DNA of 32,930 bases from Acidimicrobiia bacterium (GCA_024281095.1 JAMXLJ010000020.1:1-32930); one strand, 5' to 3'. Numbered from the stretch's first letter, positions 6,524-14,644 are shown. Translations and numbers: made by a program. Notes: a model not told the origin generated them from the sequence alone.

Positions 6524-8494
6524 CTACTCCGTTGCCGGTTCCTGCGCCCAGCCGAAGAGGCCGAACAGGATGAGCACCAGACCGAACGGCACGAACCACA
6601 CGTTCTGGAACACCGCGGCGTAGCCCATCAAGGGGATGCCGAGGCACATCACGAACGGCCAGTACGACGGGTCGGGCATGTGGACGCCGTGCCCCTGCGC
6701 GTGCTCGGCGGCAGGCTCGAGCGGGCCCGAAGGCGCCGTGGCGACCGTCGTGCCGGCCGCGTCGGCGCTCTCCGCCGGGACCGGGTCGTCGTCGGCACCG
6801 CCGCGCGGCAACCGCACCAGACGGCCCTCGTCGTCTTCGGTGTACTTGTGGTGCCACCAGTCGTCACGACCGTGCACGACCGGGATCTCCGCGAAGTTGT
6901 ACTCGGGCGGCGGTGACGACGTGGACCACTCGAGCGTGCGCGCGTCCCAGGGGTCGTCACCCGCAGGCACGCCGTGCTTGCGGCTCACCCAGAGGTTCAC
7001 GATCAGCATGAGCACGCCGAGGGCGATGATGAACGCCCCTACCGACTCGATCTGGTTGTAGATGTCCCAACCCATGTTCTTCGGATACGTGTACGTGCGC
7101 CGCGGCATGCCTTGCAGGCCGACGAGGTGCATCGGGAAGAACGTGAGGTTGAAGCCGACGAGCACGGTCCAGAACGTGAGCTTGCCGAGCTTCTCGTTCA
7201 TGTAACGGCCGTACAGCTTCGGGAACCAGTAGAACATGCCGCCGAACAGCGCGAACACGAGACCACCGAACAGTACGTAGTGGAAGTGCGCGATCACGAA
7301 GTACGTGTCGTGCTGCTGCGTGTCGGACGGGACCACGGCGTGGAGCACACCGGACAGGCCGCCGATGGTGAACATCGCGATGAAGCCGAGCGCGAACAGC
7401 ATCGCGGTGGTGAGCCTCACCGACCCACCCCATATGGTGCCGAGCCAGTTGAAGATCTTCACGCCCGTCGGGATCGCGATGAGCATGGTCGAGATGCCGA
7501 ACGCGGAAATCGCCACCGGTCCGAGGCCGGTCGTGAACATGTGGTGTGCCCACACGCCCCACCCCAGGAACCCGATCGCGATGCCGGAGAACACGACGAC
7601 CGCGTAGCCGAACAGCGGCTTGCGCGAGAAGACGGGCAGGATCTCGGACACCACACCCATGCCCGGGAGGATGAGGATGTAGACCTCGGGATGGCCGAAC
7701 AGCCAGAACAGGTGCTGGTAAAGGAGTGGGTCTCCGCCGGCGGAGGCGTTGAAGAAGTTCGTGCCGAAGTTGCGGTCGAAGAAGACCATGGTCAGCGCGG
7801 CGGTGACGAGCGGCATCGCGAACGCGGTGAGGAACGCGGTCACGAGCATCATCCAGACGAACACCGGCATCCGCAGCAGCGTCATGCCCGGTGCCCGCAT
7901 GTTGAGCACCGTGACGATGAAGTTGACCGCGGATGTGACCGACCCGATGCCGAGCATCACGATGCCGACGGCCCAGAAGTCGGGACCGTGACCGGGCAGG
8001 TACCCAGCCGACATCGGCGCACTGGTGAGCGGCGTGTACCCGAACCAACCACCGTTCGGCGCGCCACCGAGCAGGAAGCTCGAGTAGATGAAGATCCCGC
8101 CGAAGAGGAACACCCAGTAGCCGAAGCAGTTGAGCCGCGGGAACGCGACGTCGCGTGCCCCGATCATGAGCGGCACGAGGTAGTTGCCGAACGCGACCGC
8201 GAGCGGCATGCCCATCAGGAAGACCATGGTCGTGCCGTGCATCGTGAACATGGTGTTGTACTGGTTCGCGGTGAGCACGGTGCCGTTCGGCTGCGCGAGC
8301 TGCGCGCGGATCAGCAGCGCCTCGATGCCGCCGAGGCACAGGAAGACCAGCGCGGTGACGGCGTACATGATGCCGATCTTCTTGTGGTCGACCGTGGTCA
8401 ACCAGCTCCAGAACCCGGTGGTGGCCTTCGGGCGGCGGAAGATGTCGATCCGCCGGACGGGGACGGTGGTCACCGCATCGGAAACGGTCGTCAT
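6524..8494 (-). CDS. ctaD: Cytochrome c oxidase subunit I with C-terminal membrane extension
   Basis: Catalytic subunit of a type A1 heme-copper oxidase, 656 residues. Visible are the low-spin heme ligand loop MHGTTMVFL and the CuB/Tyr helix GHPEVYILILPG, with the Glu and the cross-linked Tyr. WAHHMF supplies the two other CuB His residues, and HDTYFVIAHFHYV the heme a3 and heme a ligands. A K-channel Lys is seen in PTGVKIFNW. After the usual twelve-helix core a soluble linker (about 530-600, Pro/Ala/Asp rich) leads to two more hydrophobic segments (about 607-650). AGGGAG seven bases before ATG 8494 is a good ribosome site. It is co-directional with ctaC and ctaE. Confidence 0.97.
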   Translation of the reverse strand: MTTVSDAVTTVPVRRIDIFRRPKATTGFWSWLTTVDHKKIGIMYAVTALVFLCLGGIEALLIRAQLAQPNGTVLTANQYNTMFTMHGTTMVFLMGMPLAVAFGNYLVPLMIGARDVAFPRLNCFGYWVFLFGGIFIYSSFLLGGAPNGGWFGYTPLTSAPMSAGYLPGHGPDFWAVGIVMLGIGSVTSAVNFIVTVLNMRAPGMTLLRMPVFVWMMLVTAFLTAFAMPLVTAALTMVFFDRNFGTNFFNASAGGDPLLYQHLFWLFGHPEVYILILPGMGVVSEILPVFSRKPLFGYAVVVFSGIAIGFLGWGVWAHHMFTTGLGPVAISAFGISTMLIAIPTGVKIFNWLGTIWGGSVRLTTAMLFALGFIAMFTIGGLSGVLHAVVPSDTQQHDTYFVIAHFHYVLFGGLVFALFGGMFYWFPKLYGRYMNEKLGKLTFWTVLVGFNLTFFPMHLVGLQGMPRRTYTYPKNMGWDIYNQIESVGAFIIALGVLMLIVNLWVSRKHGVPAGDDPWDARTLEWSTSSPPPEYNFAEIPVVHGRDDWWHHKYTEDDEGRLVRLPRGGADDDPVPAESADAAGTTVATAPSGPLEPAAEHAQGHGVHMPDPSYWPFVMCLGIPLMGYAAVFQNVWFVPFGLVLILFGLFGWAQEPATE

Positions 8495-8549
8495 CGACGG
8501 GCTCCCTGGTGGTTCGGGACGGAGACAGTCCGGTCGTGCATCACATCCA

Positions 8550-9689
8550 CTACTTGTGCGCGAGGAGGTAGTCGGCGATCGTCTCGGCGTCCTGCTTCGA
8601 CATTGGCTGCCTGCCGGCAGGCAGGTGCTTGGTGAAGGAGGGCATACCGACGCACGTCGCCGGCGGAGGCTCGAGACACTTCTGCGATTCCATCGGGACG
8701 AGCGACGGCGCGTCCATGACCCACTTCACGAGGTTGTCGCGGGTGAGCGGGTAGTCGCCGCTCGCGAACACCTCGCGGCTCGCGAGGTGCGTGAGGTTGG
8801 GGCCGTAACTCGGCTTCTTCGAATCGTCGAAGATGTGGCAGTTCGTGCACTGGTACCGGTTCGCGATGAGCGACGCCGCGCCCGGTGCGGCCTTGCCGTC
8901 GACCAGGAACGGCTGAGCCGGGCCGGCCTGTTGTGAACGCACCCAGTCGGCGTACTCGGCGACCGTGACGACCTTGACCCGCATGCGCATGCGCGCGTGC
9001 GCGAGACCGCAGTACTGCGCGCACTGACCGAGGAACGTGCCCGTCTTGTCGGCCTTGAAGTTGAGGTGCGACGTGCGGCCGGGCACGGCGTCCTGTTTTC
9101 CGGCGAGCTCGGGAATCCAGAAGCTGTGGATCACGCTGCACGCGGTGTAGCCGCTCTGGCCGAGCGTGGGATCGCACGCCCGCAGGGTGAGCCGAACCTG
9201 CGTGTCGACGGGCACGACGAACTCGTCCGCGGTGACGATCTTCTCCTGCGGGTACTCGAACTGCCACCACCACTGCTTGCCCACGACGTTGATGTTCACG
9301 ACGTTGCCGGTGGGCTTGCGGGCGAGGTCGAAGATGGTGCTCACCGTCGGCACCGCGATGACCGCGAGGATCAGCGCGGGAATCACCGTCCAGGTGATCT
9401 CGAGCGGGGTGTTGCCGTGGACCTGCTTCACGTTCGTGGGGTGCCCCGGACGCTCGCGGAACTTGAACACCGCGACGAGCAGGAGCCCCACGACGAAGAC
9501 GAGGACGCCGACGGCGATGAACGCGACCGGCGTGAAGAGGTTGTTGATCTTGTGCGCTGCGGTGCCGTTCGGCTTGAAGACGTTCTGACCGTTCTCCCTG
9601 CCGCCGCCACAGGCGCCGAGGACGATGACGGCAGCGGCGAGCAGCGTCAGCGTCGCCCGCCAGCCCGGACGCGTCGAACGATCCTTCAT
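8550..9689 (-). CDS. ctaC: Cytochrome c oxidase subunit II with fused cytochrome c domain (caa3 type)
   Basis: Lipoprotein subunit II, 379 residues from ATG 9689. The lipobox LGAC gives Cys27, and two membrane helices follow (about 52-75 and 98-120). The cupredoxin domain has a full binuclear CuA site: His188, Cys223, Cys227, His231 and Met234 (GQCAQYCGLAHARM), plus the aromatic WWWQFEYP. A C-terminal heme c domain carries CTNCH (281-285) and a probable Met ligand in GMPSF (Met349), making this a caa3 oxidase. An upstream in-frame ATG at 9782 would add 31 non-signal-like residues; ATG 9689 is chosen because the signal peptide follows and GAAGGGG lies just before it. Residues 356-361 (LPAGRQ) are encoded by a perfect palindrome. 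Confidence 0.96.
   Translation of the reverse strand: MKDRSTRPGWRATLTLLAAAVIVLGACGGGRENGQNVFKPNGTAAHKINNLFTPVAFIAVGVLVFVVGLLLVAVFKFRERPGHPTNVKQVHGNTPLEITWTVIPALILAVIAVPTVSTIFDLARKPTGNVVNINVVGKQWWWQFEYPQEKIVTADEFVVPVDTQVRLTLRACDPTLGQSGYTACSVIHSFWIPELAGKQDAVPGRTSHLNFKADKTGTFLGQCAQYCGLAHARMRMRVKVVTVAEYADWVRSQQAGPAQPFLVDGKAAPGAASLIANRYQCTNCHIFDDSKKPSYGPNLTHLASREVFASGDYPLTRDNLVKWVMDAPSLVPMESQKCLEPPPATCVGMPSFTKHLPAGRQPMSKQDAETIADYLLAHK
8607..8624. repeat. 18-bp perfect palindrome inside ctaC encoding LPAGRQ
   Basis: CTGCCTGCCGGCAGGCAG is its own reverse complement and covers exactly six codons, residues 356-361 of CtaC, just after the heme-ligand Met loop. It breaks what is normally a short loop before the last helix of the cytochrome c domain. 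The sequence resembles a short palindromic insert type that I recall yielding LPAGRQ peptides in unrelated proteins, so it may be a mobile or dispersed palindrome rather than native sequence. Confidence 0.7.
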
Positions 9690-9758
9690 GTCCCCTTCTC
9701 GATCGATGGTCCTCCGGACGGTCACGGCGGCGTGCCGGCCGGGCCGATCCGCGAGGAC

Positions 9759-9787
9759 TCTATAGCGAGCGGATTCTCGCACTACAA
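9759..9787 (-). promoter_or_regulatory. Candidate promoter of the cta operon
   Basis: On the minus strand TTGTAG (9782-9787) and TATAGA (9759-9764) are separated by 17 bases in the 224-base gap between era and ctaC. It is the most AT-rich patch of that gap. Transcription would start about 60 bases before the ctaC ATG. The spacer itself is an inverted repeat, GCGAG (9765-9769) and CTCGC (9776-9780), a possible operator. The -35 match is modest. Confidence 0.4.
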
Positions 9788-9913
9788 CTCATGTCTTGCG
9801 GTGATTCGACGGTTTCCACGGCCGCCGCCCTCCTCGACCGTCGAGTCAGCCGAGCGCGCGCTGCGCGTTCGAGACGCATGCGCGTTTGTGACGTTTCATC
9901 ACGTCAGCTCCTG

Positions 9914-10852
9914 TCACAACCCCAGGCGCTCCAGTGCCTGCGGGCGACGCTGCCAGTCGCGGTCGACGCGCACGACCGTGTCGAGGTACACCCGGGTGCC
10001 CAGCAACGCCTCGAGCTCCCGGCGGGCCTCCGTGCCGGCCTGCTTGAGCACGGCACCGCGGCGGCCGATCACGATCCCTTTCTGCGAGTCGCGCTCGACC
10101 CGGATCACGACCCGGAATGCGAGCAGGTCGTCACGGCGCTCCTCCTGCTCGATCGGCTCGGCCGTCACCGCGATCGAATGCGGAAGCTCGTCGCGAGCGA
10201 CCGCGAGCAGCTTCTCCCGTACGAGCTCCGCGACGAGGAACGTCTCCGGCTGATCGGTGACGACGTCGTCCGGGTAGTAGTGCGGGCCCTCCGGAAGGCG
10301 TTGCTCCAGCTGGTCGACGAGCACGTCGAGACCGTCACCGGTTGCCGCCGACACCGGGACGAACGCCGCGAAGTCGCCGAGCTCCGACGCCTCGGCGAGC
10401 CGGCGCGCGACGTCGGCCTTCGAGGCGGCGTCGACCTTGTTGACCACGAGCACCGTCGGCGACCCGGCCTCCGCCACGCGCGCCGCGACGAACCGGTCGC
10501 CGGGGCCCACCGGCGCCGAAGCGTCGACGAGGAAACACACGACGTCGACCTCGCGCAGCGTGGTGAGCGATCGCTCGTTCGACCGCTCACCGAGCAGCGT
10601 GCGCGGCTTGTGCACACCCGGTGTGTCGAGGAACACGATCTGACTCGTGCTCGTCGTGCGGACGCCGCGGACCTCGGTCCGCGTCGTCTGCGGCCGGTCG
10701 GACACGATCGACACCTTCGAGCCGACGAGACGGTTGACCAAGGTCGACTTGCCGACGTTGGGCCGGCCGACCACGGACACGAATCCGCTCCGAAACGGCG
10801 CGTCGTGAGGCCCCTCGTCACTCGGCGGCGGAGGGCCCGACGAAGTGGTCAC
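9914..10852 (-). CDS. era: GTPase Era
   Basis: Ribosome-assembly GTPase that binds the 3' end of 16S rRNA through a KH domain. From GTG 10852 the protein is 312 residues. Motifs are the P-loop GRPNVGKS (29-36), TTRTEVRG switch I, DTPG (76-79), NKVD (138-141) and SAATG (168-172). A C-terminal KH domain follows with GIVIGRRGAVLK and the typical LGTRVYLDTVVRVDRDWQ. The frame is open further upstream inside the preceding gene, but GTG 10852 overlaps that gene's stop as GTGA and gives the normal Era length, so it is preferred. Its usual downstream partner recO is 8 kb away because the oxidase cluster lies between. Confidence 0.95.
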   Translation of the reverse strand: MTTSSGPPPPSDEGPHDAPFRSGFVSVVGRPNVGKSTLVNRLVGSKVSIVSDRPQTTRTEVRGVRTTSTSQIVFLDTPGVHKPRTLLGERSNERSLTTLREVDVVCFLVDASAPVGPGDRFVAARVAEAGSPTVLVVNKVDAASKADVARRLAEASELGDFAAFVPVSAATGDGLDVLVDQLEQRLPEGPHYYPDDVVTDQPETFLVAELVREKLLAVARDELPHSIAVTAEPIEQEERRDDLLAFRVVIRVERDSQKGIVIGRRGAVLKQAGTEARRELEALLGTRVYLDTVVRVDRDWQRRPQALERLGL

Positions 10853-12159
10853 GACGGTGGCGCGTTGCTCGAAGCCGGCGGTTCCACCGTCACGCCCTCG
10901 ACCTCTTCGTCGTCCTTGCGCCGGACGTACACCGACACGATGCGGTGCCCCTGCACACGCTCGGCCCGGAACTCGAGGCCTTGGAAGCACACCGTCTCAC
11001 CCTCCTCCGGCACGTGCCCGAGGAGGTTGAACAGCAGACCTCCGACCGTGTCCCATTCGTCGCTCGGAAGCTCGACGTCGAGCTCCTCGTTCACGTCGTC
11101 GATCGGTGTACGACCGGGGACGCGCAGCTCGCCGTCGGCCAGGCGTTCGAGTTGCGGCTCCTGGCGGTCGTACTCGTCGGCGATCTCGCCGACGATCTCC
11201 TCGAGCAGGTCCTCCATCGTGACGAGCCCGGCCGTGCCGCCGTACTCGTCGACGACGATGGCCATGTGGAACTGCTTCTGCTGCATCTCGCGCAGCAGCT
11301 CCGCCACGCGCTTTTGCTCGGGCACGAACACCGCGGGCCGCACCGCGACCCGGACGGGGTCGGAGCCGCGACCGGCGCGGTCGAGGCTCACCAGATCCTT
11401 GAGGTACACGAGGCCGATGATGTTGTCGGTGCTGTCCTCGTACGCCGGCAGTCGTGAGAAGCCGCGGTCGATCGCCATCTGGATCGCGGACGCGACGGTG
11501 TCGTCGGCTTCGACCGCGACCATGTCAGGACGCGGCGTCATCACCTCGCGCACGAGCGTGTCGCCGAACTCGAAGATCGAATGGATCAAGCGTCGTTCCT
11601 GGCTCTCGATCGCCTGCTCCTCGGCGGCGACGTCGGCCATGGTGCGGATCTCCTCCTCCGTGACGAACGGGCCCTGACGTAGGCCGCGTCCGGGAAGGAC
11701 GACGTTCGCGAGCCCGATCAACCCGCGCGAGAGAAGGCGCAGCGGCGGAAACGTGGACAGGAAGTGCAGCAGCGGCGTGACGCGCAGGGCCGCACGCTCG
11801 GTGTGCTGGATCGCGTACGTCTTGGGTGCGACCTCGGCGAACACGAAGAACACCGCGACTTCCACGACGGTACCGACCACGACACCGATCGGACCGAGGA
11901 GGCGCTCCATCAGCACACCGACGAGCGTGGCGGATCCGAGTTGTGCCGCGAGCAGCACGAGCAGGACCGAGTTGAGCGTGGTGACGGGCGAGTCGAGCAG
12001 TTCGACGAGCCGGCGGGCCCGCTTGTTGCCCTCGTCCGCGAGCGCCAGCATGCGGATGCGGTTCGCCCGGGTGAACGCCGTCTCCGCGAGCGCCAACAAC
12101 CCGGACACCAGGAACAGGACGAGGATGACCGCGAGGATGATCCAGTCGGTCGCCCTCAC
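10849..12159 (-). CDS. CNNM/CBS/CorC-domain membrane protein (HlyC/CorC family)
   Basis: A 436-residue integral membrane protein of the family linked to magnesium/cobalt efflux and formerly called hemolysin C. Four hydrophobic segments (about 6-28, 62-84, 88-112, 130-160) form the CNNM transmembrane domain with the conserved AETAFTRANRIRM. A CBS pair follows (about 200-315, including VMTPRPDMVAVEADDTV and FHMAIVVDEYGGTAGLVTMEDLLEEIVGEI), then a C-terminal CorC/HlyC domain (about 330-412). The start is GTG 12159. It lies between ybeY and era, its common neighbours, and its stop overlaps the era start (GTGA). Transport substrate cannot be read from sequence. Confidence 0.9.
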   Translation of the reverse strand: MRATDWIILAVILVLFLVSGLLALAETAFTRANRIRMLALADEGNKRARRLVELLDSPVTTLNSVLLVLLAAQLGSATLVGVLMERLLGPIGVVVGTVVEVAVFFVFAEVAPKTYAIQHTERAALRVTPLLHFLSTFPPLRLLSRGLIGLANVVLPGRGLRQGPFVTEEEIRTMADVAAEEQAIESQERRLIHSIFEFGDTLVREVMTPRPDMVAVEADDTVASAIQMAIDRGFSRLPAYEDSTDNIIGLVYLKDLVSLDRAGRGSDPVRVAVRPAVFVPEQKRVAELLREMQQKQFHMAIVVDEYGGTAGLVTMEDLLEEIVGEIADEYDRQEPQLERLADGELRVPGRTPIDDVNEELDVELPSDEWDTVGGLLFNLLGHVPEEGETVCFQGLEFRAERVQGHRIVSVYVRRKDDEEVEGVTVEPPASSNAPPS

Positions 12160-12201
12160 GACGCACCACCGCGCTCATCGTGTGGGGGGAATCGCACGCC
12201 G

Positions 12202-12714
12202 TCAGCCCTCCTGCTCCAGACGGCGGAAACGCTCGAGCAACTCGCGTTCGCGACGCTGCATCGCCTCGGTCTCCTGCTCTTCGGCGTGGTCGTAGCTCAG
12301 CAGGTGCAGCACCCCGTGCACCACCAAGAGCGCGAGCTCGTCGTCGAGTGATCGGTGCCGCAGCTCCGCTTCCCGCCGCGCGTACGACGGACACACGACG
12401 ACGTCGCCGATCATCGCCGGCGGCTCGCCGGCCTCGCTCGGCGAGCCCGGCCCTCGGCCGCCCTGGTCGGGTTGGCGGCCGGCCGGCACGATGTCGTCGT
12501 CCATCGGGAACGCGAGCACGTCGGTGGGGCCCGTGCTGCCCAGGAAGCGTTCGTTCAGATCGGCGATCGCCTGCTCGTCGACGAAGATCAGTGACAGCTC
12601 CGCGCCGCCGGGTACCTGCTCCTCGTCCAGCACCATGCGCGCGAGCCGGACCCAACGCATGACGTCGACCGGAACGTCGCGCTGCTCGTCGGCCGCGAAC
12701 ACGTCGAGGCTCAT
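12202..12714 (-). CDS. ybeY: Endoribonuclease YbeY (rRNA maturation factor)
   Basis: Metal-dependent RNase needed for 16S rRNA 3'-end maturation and ribosome quality control. The 170-residue protein carries the zinc motif HGVLHLLSYDH with His133, His137 and His143, preceded by STGPTDVLAFPMDD. A Pro/Gly-rich loop of about 27 residues (74-100) is inserted between the FPMDD strand and IGDVVVCP; it contains VPAGRQP, recalling the LPAGRQ insert in CtaC. The ATG at 12714 and its GGAGGGAG ribosome site are both part of a repeated 68-bp element that fills the whole gap to phoH. phoH-ybeY-CNNM-era is a very common order. Confidence 0.94.
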   Translation of the reverse strand: MSLDVFAADEQRDVPVDVMRWVRLARMVLDEEQVPGGAELSLIFVDEQAIADLNERFLGSTGPTDVLAFPMDDDIVPAGRQPDQGGRGPGSPSEAGEPPAMIGDVVVCPSYARREAELRHRSLDDELALLVVHGVLHLLSYDHAEEQETEAMQRRERELLERFRRLEQEG

Positions 12715-12783
12715 GGCTCCCTCCGCTCCGACTCCAGAGGGCTTCGCCGAGCAGAGCCTCGCTCCGTCCGCACGGTACTCATG
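12712..12783 (-). repeat. Copy C of the 68-bp leader element (phoH-ybeY gap)
   Basis: Read on the minus strand, this stretch aligns without gaps to copy B at 20315-20382. I count 10 mismatches over 63 bases from GTGCGGACG to GGAGCCATGA. It begins right after the phoH stop and ends with the ybeY ATG. It contains a small open frame (ATG 12782 region, 23 codons, ending ERREP) whose TGA overlaps the ybeY start as ATGA. A GGCT...AGCC inverted repeat sits in the middle. Confidence 0.8.
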
Positions 12784-13737
12784 TCACGGTTTCTTTTCGC
12801 GCCGCTCGTAGGCGTCGACGATGTCCTGCACGATGCGGTGCCGTACGACGTCGCGCGATCCGAGATGCACGAACTTCAGATCGGGGATGCCGTCGAGCAC
12901 GTTCTCCAGCGCGGGCAGGCCCGAACGGCCGCGGCCCTCGGGAAGGTCGATCTGGGTGACGTCGCCGGTGACGACGATCTTCGACCCGAACCCGAGCCGC
13001 GTCAGGAACATCTTCATCTGCTCGGGGGTCGTGTTCTGCGCCTCGTCGAGGATGATGAACGAGTCGTTGAGCGTGCGGCCACGCATGTACGCGAGTGGCG
13101 CGACCTCGATCACGCCCCGTTCCATCAGCCGGGTGACCGCTTCGGGCTCGAGCATGTCGTAGAGCGCGTCGTAGAGCGGGCGCAGGTACGGATCGACTTT
13201 CGCGAGCACGTCACCGGGCAGGAAACCGAGCCGCTCCCCCGCCTCGACCGCCGGACGGGTGAGGATGATCCGGTTCACCTCTTTGGCCTGCAGCGCCTGC
13301 ACGGCGAGCGCGACGGCCAAGTAGCTCTTGCCCGTGCCGGCCGGGCCGATCGCGAACGTGACCGTGTTCTCGCGGACCGTGTCGACGAACCGCTTCTGGC
13401 CCGCGGTCTTGGGCCGTACCGACTTGCGCCCGCGCAGCACCTCCGTGGACAGCACTTCGCTCGGTCGCTGATCGGCCTTGAGCATCTCGATGGAGCGGCC
13501 GACGCCCTCACGGTCGAGATGGTGACCCTGCTCGAGGAGCATCACCATCTCCTCGAAGAGCTCGGCGACGCGTTCGGCTTCGTCCGCGTCTCCCGTCACC
13601 GTGATCTCGTTGCCGCGCACGTGGATGGAGACCGGGAACGCGCGCTCGACCATGCGCAGGAGCTCGTCCCGTTGCCCGAGAAGCCCGACCATCAAGTGGT
13701 TGCCCGGGACGAGGATCTTGACCTGGGTGGAGGACAC
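12784..13737 (-). CDS. phoH: PhoH-family ATPase
   Basis: Cytosolic P-loop ATPase of the PhoH/YbeZ group, thought to act with YbeY in RNA processing. The 317-residue protein has an N-terminal KH-like part (1-85, [17 protein letters not shown]), then the ATPase core. The core has Walker A GPAGTGKS (131-138), a [16 protein letters not shown] segment, Walker [10 protein letters not shown] (228-235) and [10 protein letters not shown]. It starts at GTG 13737; no other start codon lies in frame before the neighbouring HIT gene. Length is normal for the family. It is directly upstream of ybeY, separated only by the 68-bp element. Confidence 0.94.
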   Translation of the reverse strand: MSSTQVKILVPGNHLMVGLLGQRDELLRMVERAFPVSIHVRGNEITVTGDADEAERVAELFEEMVMLLEQGHHLDREGVGRSIEMLKADQRPSEVLSTEVLRGRKSVRPKTAGQKRFVDTVRENTVTFAIGPAGTGKSYLAVALAVQALQAKEVNRIILTRPAVEAGERLGFLPGDVLAKVDPYLRPLYDALYDMLEPEAVTRLMERGVIEVAPLAYMRGRTLNDSFIILDEAQNTTPEQMKMFLTRLGFGSKIVVTGDVTQIDLPEGRGRSGLPALENVLDGIPDLKFVHLGSRDVVRHRIVQDIVDAYERREKKP

Positions 13738-13785
13738 GTCGATCGAAAGCGTAGCGGCCGTCGGGTCGCGATCGAAGCGTGTTGG

Positions 13786-14127
13786 TCAGCCGGGCGGCCA
13801 GCCCATTGGGCGCCGACCGAGCACATGAAGGTGCAGGTGGGGCACGCTCATTCCGGCGTTCGGGCCGACGTTGGCGACGACGCGGTACCCGGTTGCCGCG
13901 ATGCCCTCCTGCTCGGCGACGCGTTGCGTCGCGGCCACGAGGTCACCGGTGAGCGGATCGTCGGCCGGGAGCGCATGGAGATGATCGACGTGACGGCGTG
14001 GCACGACGAGCACGTGCACCGGCGCTTGCGGGTTCACGTCGCGGAACGCGACGACGGTGTCCGTCTCGAGCACGCGATCGGACGGCACGTCGCCGGCCGC
14101 GATAGCGCAGAACAGGCAGCCGGGCAT
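13786..14127 (-). CDS. HIT-family protein (HINT-like nucleotide hydrolase)
   Basis: Small cytosolic nucleotide-binding hydrolase or transferase, 113 residues. The histidine triad HLHLHVLG (97-104) is complete, and a CLFC pair near the N terminus (4-7) matches the zinc-linked CxxC of HINT proteins. APVHVLVVPRRHVDHL is the usual core strand. The start is ATG 14127, 31 bases after the bldD-like gene. It is next to phoH in the conserved dnaJ-rsmE-HIT-phoH-ybeY series. Cellular substrate unknown. Confidence 0.92.
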   Translation of the reverse strand: MPGCLFCAIAAGDVPSDRVLETDTVVAFRDVNPQAPVHVLVVPRRHVDHLHALPADDPLTGDLVAATQRVAEQEGIAATGYRVVANVGPNAGMSVPHLHLHVLGRRPMGWPPG

Positions 14128-14158
14128 CGACGATGTGTGCGGTTCCCGGTGGCGTCGG

Positions 14159-14644
14159 TCAGGCGCGTGCCCGCAGGCCGAGTTGCTCGAGTCGTACGCC
14201 GAGCTCCTCCGGACGGCGACCGAGCACCGCAGCGAGCACGCGAAGGTCGTCGCTGCGGATCGTCAGCAGCCGGCCGTTGAAGTCCTGGCGTTGCAGCTGG
14301 ATCGTGGCCGCGTACCGGGAGAGCACCTGGGCGTCGGGATCGTCCAGCGCGTGGAGTGCCACGAGGTCGATCGTGAACCCGTTGTCGATCGACGTGGAGG
14401 CACCCTCAGTGAGGTTGATCTCCATCTCGGCGAGCTCCCGGGGGAGCAACTGGTCGCCCGGAACCTCGTAGATCTCGGCCAGTCGCAAGAGTCGGGGCAC
14501 CGAGATCGCGCGCTCCCCGCGTTCATAGGCACCCAGCACGGACGCCTTGAACTCTTGCTGCGACCGGGCCTCCACATCGTGCAGTGACAGGCCCTTCTGG
14601 CGTCTGATTGCCCGAAGGCGTTCCCCGACGCGAGTTCCACTCAT
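14159..14644 (-). CDS. bldD: BldD-type transcriptional regulator with c-di-GMP signature
   Basis: DNA-binding regulator of 161 residues. The N-terminal XRE/Cro-type helix-turn-helix (6-64) reads GERLRAIRRQKGLSLHDVEARS, closely like BldD of Streptomyces. The C-terminal domain (90-158) has RYAATIQLQRQDFNGRLL and IRSDDLRVLAAVLG. It carries RQD (119-121), eight residues, then RSDD (130-133), matching the RxD-x8-RxxD signature by which BldD binds tetrameric c-di-GMP. ATG 14644 is the family start. It is slightly shorter than BldD because the C-terminal tail is trimmed. It sits between rsmE and a HIT gene with its own AT-rich upstream region. I infer a c-di-GMP-responsive regulator; its target genes are unknown. 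Confidence 0.85.
   Translation of the reverse strand: MSGTRVGERLRAIRRQKGLSLHDVEARSQQEFKASVLGAYERGERAISVPRLLRLAEIYEVPGDQLLPRELAEMEINLTEGASTSIDNGFTIDLVALHALDDPDAQVLSRYAATIQLQRQDFNGRLLTIRSDDLRVLAAVLGRRPEELGVRLEQLGLRARA

Noticed and set aside
12466-12486. A second copy of the LPAGRQ palindrome in ybeY
   Set aside because: The peptide VPAGRQP is similar, but the DNA (GTG CCG GCC GGC CGC CAA) is not the palindrome; only a 10-bp symmetric core is present.
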